A stretch of DNA of 9,962 bases from an uncultured Cetobacterium sp. (lineage in GTDB: Bacteria; Fusobacteriota; Fusobacteriia; Fusobacteriales; Fusobacteriaceae). The stretch lies in assembly GCA_900766645.1 (NCBI GenBank), contig CAAFWD010000220.1, positions 1-9,962 of the forward strand, in the 5' to 3' direction. Of this stretch, positions 6,325-9,962 are shown piece after piece; positions within the stretch are counted from its first letter, which is position 1, and each line of letters starts with the position of its first letter. Position numbers and translations under genes: made by a program. The notes beneath the pieces were generated by a model that worked only from the letters and a program-made list of their open reading frames with translations, was not told where the DNA came from and searched no databases.

Positions 6325-8436
6325 TTACTCAGCTACTATTTCTTGTAACAATTTTTTTCTACTTAAACTAATTTTTCCATTTTCAGTTGAAATTACTTTT
6401 ACCTCAAAAGTATCCCCTACTTTTAATACGTCTTCAACATTAGCTACTCTTTCTAATGAGATTTCTGAAACATGTAAAAGTCCTTCTTTTCCTGGTAAAA
6501 TCTCCATAAATGCTCCAAATTTAGCAATATTTACAACTCTACCTACATATACCTCTCCAACTTCTACGTCTTTAACGTATCCATTAACAAGTTTAACTGT
6601 TTCCTCTAAAATATCAAGCCCTTTACAGAATATTGATACTCTTCCATCGTCTTCTATATCAATAGTTGCTCCTGTAGTTTCTATAATTCCTTTGATATTC
6701 TTTCCTCCAGGTCCAATTAGTACTGCAATTTTATCTTTTGGAATTACCATTTGGTGGATTCTAGGTACTGTTGGTGCTAATTCGTTAGTTGTTGGAATTG
6801 CATTATTCATTACATCTAAAATTTGTAATCTAGCATCTAAAGCTTGCTTTAAAGCTATTCTCATTATATCTTCTGATATTCCAGTTATTTTCATATCCAT
6901 TTGAAGAGCTGTTATTCCTGTCTTAGTTCCTGCAACCTTAAAGTCCATATCCCCTAAGTGATCCTCTAGACCCATAATATCTGTTAATACTACGTAGTCA
7001 TCTCCCTCTTTTATTAATCCCATAGCTATTCCTGCAACATGCTCTTTAATAGGTACTCCAGCATGCATTAATGCTAATGATCCTCCACAAACAGAGGCTT
7101 GTGATGATGATCCATTTGATTCAGTTATTTCTGAAACTAATCTTATTGTATAAGGGAAATCATTTTCTGATGGTAATACATAGCTAAGAGCTCTCTCTGC
7201 TAATGATCCATGACCTAACTCTCTTCTACCTGGTGCTCCCATTCTTCCAGTCTCTCCAACTGAATATGGAGGGAAGTTATAATGTAAATAGAACTTTTTG
7301 AAGTATTCTTCATCTAATCCATCTACTAATTGCTCGTCTTCTTTTGTTCCTAATGTAGCAACTACTAAAGCTTGAGTCTCTCCTCTTGTAAATAAAGCTG
7401 ATCCGTGAACCACTGGTAATACATCTACTTCAGCATTTAATTGTCTAATTTCTGTTGTAGCTCTTCCGTCTACTCTATGCTTATTATATAATATCGCATC
7501 TCTTACTAATTTCTTCATTAAATCATGGTAATATTTAGCAAATTCTGCTACAACATCAGCAGGAACTTCATCTTCACCAAAATTTTCATTTACGAAAGTT
7601 TCAAATAATTGCTCTTCTAAAGAATCGATCGCTTCTTGTCTAGCATGTTTTCCTGTTGTTAATACAGCTGCTCTTAGTTTTTCCATTCCTTTTTCATCAA
7701 TAAAGTTCTTAACTAATGGCATTACTTCAGGAGCTTCAAACTCTATTTTCTCTTTTCCAACTAACTCTTGGAATTCTTTTTGGAATTGACATAATTTTTT
7801 AATATTTTCGTGAGCGAACATGATAGCCTTTAACATAGTTTCCTCATCGATCTCTCTAGAACCAGCTTCTACCATGTTTATTGCATCCATTGTTCCTGCA
7901 ACTGTTAAATCTAAATCACTTACTTTTAATTGCTCTGGTGATGGATTTAATATAAATTCTCCATCAATCAATCCAACTACTACTCCTGCAACCGGTCCCA
8001 TAAATGGAATATCAGATATAGTTAAAGCTACAGATGATCCCACAATTCCCATGAAATCAGGAGTTGAAACTCCATCATAAGATAATGTAGTATTTACTAC
8101 ATGCACGTCATATGTAAACCCTTCTGGGAACATTGGTCTTATTGGTCTATCTATTAATCTTGCAATTAATGTCGCATTTGTTGAAGGTCTAGCTTCTCTT
8201 TTATTAAATCCTCCAGGGAATTTTCCAGCTGCATAGTATTTTTCTACGTAATCAACTGTTAAAGGGAAGAAGTCTACTCCTGCTCTTGGAGCTTTACTTC
8301 TGTTTACAGTACTTAGTAATATAGTATCTCCATATTGAACCATTACTGCACCGTTTGATTGTCTAGCAATTTTTCCAGTTTTAAGAGTTAGGGTTTTTCC
8401 ACCTAATTCTAAACTTAAGCTTACTTCATTAAACAT
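6325..8436 (-). CDS. pnp: Polyribonucleotide nucleotidyltransferase (PNPase)
   Basis: Phosphorolytic 3'-to-5' exoribonuclease of mRNA turnover; it works as a trimer, often with degradosome partners. The 703 residues match the normal length. Order: first RNase PH domain (about 5-140), an all-helical linker (about 200-310), second RNase PH domain (about 320-545), KH domain with GPGG (575-578), and S1 domain (about 625-695, VGRVVNIAKFGAFMEI). The catalytic region contains EDHLGDMDFK, giving the Mn/Mg ligands Asp492, Asp498 and Lys500 by comparison with E. coli; FFPLTVDY and GKFPGGFNKRE in the first half are also standard. The ATG sits after AAGGAGGAAA. Unlike many bacteria, no rpsO lies directly upstream; instead there is a leader of about 115 bases with features suggesting post-transcriptional control. 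It seems to head the run of genes to its left. Confidence 0.98.
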   Translation of the reverse strand: MFNEVSLSLELGGKTLTLKTGKIARQSNGAVMVQYGDTILLSTVNRSKAPRAGVDFFPLTVDYVEKYYAAGKFPGGFNKREARPSTNATLIARLIDRPIRPMFPEGFTYDVHVVNTTLSYDGVSTPDFMGIVGSSVALTISDIPFMGPVAGVVVGLIDGEFILNPSPEQLKVSDLDLTVAGTMDAINMVEAGSREIDEETMLKAIMFAHENIKKLCQFQKEFQELVGKEKIEFEAPEVMPLVKNFIDEKGMEKLRAAVLTTGKHARQEAIDSLEEQLFETFVNENFGEDEVPADVVAEFAKYYHDLMKKLVRDAILYNKHRVDGRATTEIRQLNAEVDVLPVVHGSALFTRGETQALVVATLGTKEDEQLVDGLDEEYFKKFYLHYNFPPYSVGETGRMGAPGRRELGHGSLAERALSYVLPSENDFPYTIRLVSEITESNGSSSQASVCGGSLALMHAGVPIKEHVAGIAMGLIKEGDDYVVLTDIMGLEDHLGDMDFKVAGTKTGITALQMDMKITGISEDIMRIALKQALDARLQILDVMNNAIPTTNELAPTVPRIHQMVIPKDKIAVLIGPGGKNIKGIIETTGATIDIEDDGRVSIFCKGLDILEETVKLVNGYVKDVEVGEVYVGRVVNIAKFGAFMEILPGKEGLLHVSEISLERVANVEDVLKVGDTFEVKVISTENGKISLSRKKLLQEIVAE

Positions 8437-8553
8437 TAAATTTCCTCCTTTTAAATTCGTAGAGGATAAACAGTGTAAATAATAAGGAACTAAAACTAAA
8501 CTAATTTAGCTTTAATCTCTTACTACTTATCATTATTTATCCTCCATCTATTA
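8437..8553 (-). promoter_or_regulatory. pnp 5' leader with a switchable anti-Shine-Dalgarno segment
   Basis: Predicted untranslated leader from the likely start site (near 8553) to the pnp ATG. It holds two good ribosome binding sites: GGAGG at 8541-8545, 7 bases before a short ORF, and AAGGAGG at 8444-8450 before pnp. Between them, TTTATCCTCT (minus strand, 8461-8470) is complementary both to GAGGATAAA over the upstream site (8536-8544, 9 bp without mismatch) and to GGAGGA of the pnp site (8443-8448, 6 bp including one G-U, 12-base loop). The pairings exclude each other. What is seen is the complementarity; that it regulates pnp is inference. Confidence 0.45.
8501..8533 (-). CDS. Possible 10-residue upstream ORF in the pnp leader
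   Basis: A short reading frame, MISSKRLKLN followed by TAG, starting 7 bases after a perfect GGAGG and within about 20 bases of the predicted transcription start. It ends 64 bases before the pnp ATG. The peptide is basic and has no run of one amino acid that would mark a classical amino-acid attenuator, so if it is translated the act of translation, not the peptide, is more likely to matter. The strength and spacing of the ribosome binding site are the only evidence; no homologue is known to me. Confidence 0.35.
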   Translation of the reverse strand: MISSKRLKLN

Positions 8554-8559
8554 TACTAA

Positions 8560-8588
8560 AGTATATCATTTTTCACTTATAAAATCAA
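8560..8588 (-). promoter_or_regulatory. Sigma-70-type promoter for pnp
   Basis: On the minus strand, TTGATT (-35, 8583-8588) and TATACT (-10, 8560-8565) are separated by exactly 17 bases, just outside the 3' end of the SEDS gene. A second -10-like hexamer, TATAAT (8550-8555), lies 10 bases downstream but has only a weak -35 partner, and its start site would fall in or beside the GGAGG of the short ORF. The 5-base arms TATAC/GTATA (8552-8556, 8561-8565) form an inverted repeat across both hexamers. Confidence 0.65.
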
Positions 8589-8595
8589 AATATAT

Positions 8596-9816
8596 TTAAT
8601 CACTATTAAGATTATGAATCAGTCCCAATGTTATTCCCATTGTTAACATTGCACTTCCACCATAACTAAAAAGTGGCATTGGTAATCCAAAAACTGGAAG
8701 TAATCCCACTGCTACAAATATATTTATTATTACCTGTGTTATCAGTTGTCCACCGATACCAATTGCTAAATATTTTCCAAAATAATTTTTACATTCTCTA
8801 CCGCTAGAAATTATAAAATAAAATAATGCAAAAAATAATCCCATTACAATGAACATTCCTAAAATTCCAAATTCTTCCCCAAAAGTTGCCATTATAAAAT
8901 CTGTATGAATTTCTGGTAGATAACTATATTTTTGAACTCCATTAAAGTATCCCTTCCCAGAAAATCCACCACTTCCAAAAGCATAAACTGACTGTTTTAC
9001 TTGATATCCAAAATCATCAGAATAATTCCCTAAAAAAAGACCGTCTATATAACTTTTTACTCTCATTATTTTATATCCTGCATTCTCAACAGGAATAAAT
9101 TTATACCAATACATTAAAAGAGAAATACTTGAAGCAAGTACCAAAAAAGTGGTTTTCAATATAATTTTCATATCTATTTTACTCATAAAAATCATAAATA
9201 AAAATATTCCCATATAATGAATTGTTGTTCCCAAATCCTTTTGTAACAAAATTAACACTGAATAAATTATAAGATAAATCATTGAACATAAAATAATTTC
9301 CCATTGATTTGCATCTCTATCTTCACACTTGGCTAAACAATTTGCTAAATTTATTATAAAAGCACACTTTAAAATCTCTGCTGGTTGAATTGATATTGGT
9401 CCTAAATTTATCCATCCATAAGCACCATTTATCTTAGGAATAAATGGTAGCCCTAACTTTCCACCTATAAACATCCCTAATAAAACAATTACGCTTCCTA
9501 CTAAAATTATAACATTTATTTTTCTTCCACTTAATTTTCTATAATTAAAATTTATTTTTTTTATTTTACCTAAATTTCCTACAAAAATATACGTTAGTAA
9601 AAATACTCCTATATAAAAATAATGTTTCCATATATATCCTGGTTTCATATAAAAAGCTGCACTTACCATGTTTATTCCACTTATCATCAACAAAATAAGT
9701 ATGATTAATAATATCGAAATTCTTCTTTGCCTTAACTTTTTCTCTCTTTTTTTGAGCCTTTCCTCTATTTTTAAAAGATTTTCTTTATGGTATTTCTCTA
9801 TATTTTCAACTTTCAT
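8596..9816 (-). CDS. SEDS-family peptidoglycan glycosyltransferase (FtsW/RodA/SpoVE)
   Basis: Polytopic inner-membrane enzyme that polymerises lipid II into glycan strands together with a class B penicillin-binding protein. The 406 residues hold about ten hydrophobic spans. Family motifs are clear: INGAYGWINLGPISIQPAEILK (129-150, read in two halves), LLQKDLGTT (190-198), the extracytoplasmic loop NYSDDFGYQVKQS (264-276) that carries the proposed catalytic Asp, GSGGFSGKGYFNGVQ (281-295), YLPEIHTDFI (299-308) and MPLFSYGGSA (380-389). I cannot decide between RodA (elongation) and FtsW (division): GSGGxxGKG is RodA-like, while NGVQKYSYLPE leans to FtsW. The first 32 residues are an unusually charged helix before span 1. 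The start follows AGAGG with a 6-base spacer. It lies 46 bases after tRNA-Asn, and no terminator separates it from pnp. Confidence 0.93.
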   Translation of the reverse strand: MKVENIEKYHKENLLKIEERLKKREKKLRQRRISILLIILILLMISGINMVSAAFYMKPGYIWKHYFYIGVFLLTYIFVGNLGKIKKINFNYRKLSGRKINVIILVGSVIVLLGMFIGGKLGLPFIPKINGAYGWINLGPISIQPAEILKCAFIINLANCLAKCEDRDANQWEIILCSMIYLIIYSVLILLQKDLGTTIHYMGIFLFMIFMSKIDMKIILKTTFLVLASSISLLMYWYKFIPVENAGYKIMRVKSYIDGLFLGNYSDDFGYQVKQSVYAFGSGGFSGKGYFNGVQKYSYLPEIHTDFIMATFGEEFGILGMFIVMGLFFALFYFIISSGRECKNYFGKYLAIGIGGQLITQVIINIFVAVGLLPVFGLPMPLFSYGGSAMLTMGITLGLIHNLNSD

Positions 9817-9862
9817 ACCTCACCTCTCAGTTGTTATAAAAAATTTACAAAAAATAAAAAAA

Positions 9863-9938
9863 TGGCGCTTCTTGCTGGGCTCGAACCAGCGACAACACGA
9901 TTAACAGTCGTGCGCTCTACCAACTGAGCTAAAGAAGC
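9863..9938 (-). tRNA. tRNA-Asn (anticodon GUU)
   Basis: A complete 76-base cloverleaf. The acceptor stem GCTTCTT/AAGAAGC pairs over all 7 bp; the D arm contains AGTTGGTA; the anticodon stem CACGA/TCGTG closes the loop CTGTTAA with anticodon GTT; the T arm GCTGG/CCAGC closes TTCGAGC. The discriminator base is G, as expected for tRNA-Asn, and CCA is encoded. It is followed on the minus strand by a T-rich stretch (T7-A-T6) and then by the SEDS gene. Confidence 0.98.
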
Positions 9939-9948
9939 ACTTTTTTAA

Positions 9949-9962
9949 GATTGGCAACTTCC
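9949..9962 (-). rRNA. Probable 3' end of 5S rRNA (partial)
   Basis: The last bases of the window, read on the minus strand as GGAAGTTGCCAATCT, resemble the conserved 3' terminus of bacterial 5S rRNA (AGTAGG-A-nn-nn-GCCAA type, as in B. subtilis GTAGGACGCCGCCAAGC). It lies about 10 bases upstream of tRNA-Asn, a common rRNA operon layout. Only about 14 bases are visible, so the call depends on pattern memory and context; the end of another tRNA (GCCA) is the alternative. Confidence 0.5.

Noticed and set aside
6692..8080. Two plus-strand frames (6692-6904, 7820-8080) inside pnp
   Set aside because: Both are antisense to highly conserved PNPase domains and show no start signals or motifs of their own.
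8496..8509. Small inverted repeat CTAAA/TTTAG in the pnp leader as a terminator
   Set aside because: The stem is only 5 AT-rich bp with a 4-base loop and no following T run; too weak to call.
9841..9862. T-rich stretch after tRNA-Asn as an intrinsic terminator
   Set aside because: No hairpin precedes it other than the tRNA itself, so it does not meet the usual form; kept only as a possibility in the findings.
9668..9904. Plus-strand frame running from the SEDS N-terminus into the tRNA
   Set aside because: It covers part of a complete tRNA-Asn and the confirmed start of the SEDS gene, which is not compatible with a real protein-coding gene.
1..9962. Novel defence, mobile or biosynthetic system
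   Set aside because: All ten longer genes belong to known housekeeping families or, for the FtsL-like one, fit a known architecture. No transposase, integrase, toxin-antitoxin pair, direct-repeat array or long unexplained gap is present.

Overview
This is a run of conserved housekeeping genes from a low-GC bacterium. Every supported feature lies on the minus strand, so transcription runs from the right end of the window to the left. The AT-rich third positions, the strong AGGAGG-type ribosome binding sites, the protein flavour and the order pnp-rimO-pgsA-yggT-rsmH all suggest a member of the Fusobacteriota (Fusobacterium or Cetobacterium type). That assignment is inference from pattern; no species is claimed, and a Firmicute is the main alternative.

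In transcription order, the right edge holds what looks like the last bases of a 5S rRNA, then a complete tRNA-Asn(GUU) with an encoded CCA. This looks like the tail of an rRNA operon. A SEDS-family (FtsW/RodA) peptidoglycan polymerase gene follows with no convincing terminator between. After it comes a 159-base non-coding stretch with a good sigma-70-type promoter, a possible 10-codon upstream ORF, and the leader of pnp (polynucleotide phosphorylase).

Downstream of pnp lie rimO (S12 methylthiotransferase), pgsA (phosphatidylglycerophosphate synthase), yggT (small membrane protein), rsmH (16S rRNA m4C1402 methyltransferase), a short FtsL/DivIC-like membrane protein, rlmD-type 23S rRNA uracil methyltransferase, plsY (acyl-phosphate:glycerol-3-phosphate acyltransferase) and gpsA (glycerol-3-phosphate dehydrogenase, cut by the left edge). 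Gaps are 10 to 80 bases, and only two contain strong hairpins: pnp/rimO and yggT/rsmH.

The genes fall into three themes. The first is RNA and ribosome maturation or turnover (pnp, rimO, rsmH, rlmD). The second is glycerol-3-phosphate based phospholipid synthesis: gpsA makes glycerol-3-phosphate, and plsY and pgsA both consume it. The third is envelope and division (SEDS protein, YggT, FtsL-like protein).

I see no mobile element, CRISPR array, phage gene or defence system. The points most worth a second look are the pnp leader, which has an upstream ORF and an anti-Shine-Dalgarno segment able to pair with either of two ribosome binding sites; the apparent loss of three of the four iron-sulfur ligands in the RlmD homologue; and a terminator-like hairpin set directly against the rsmH ribosome binding site.
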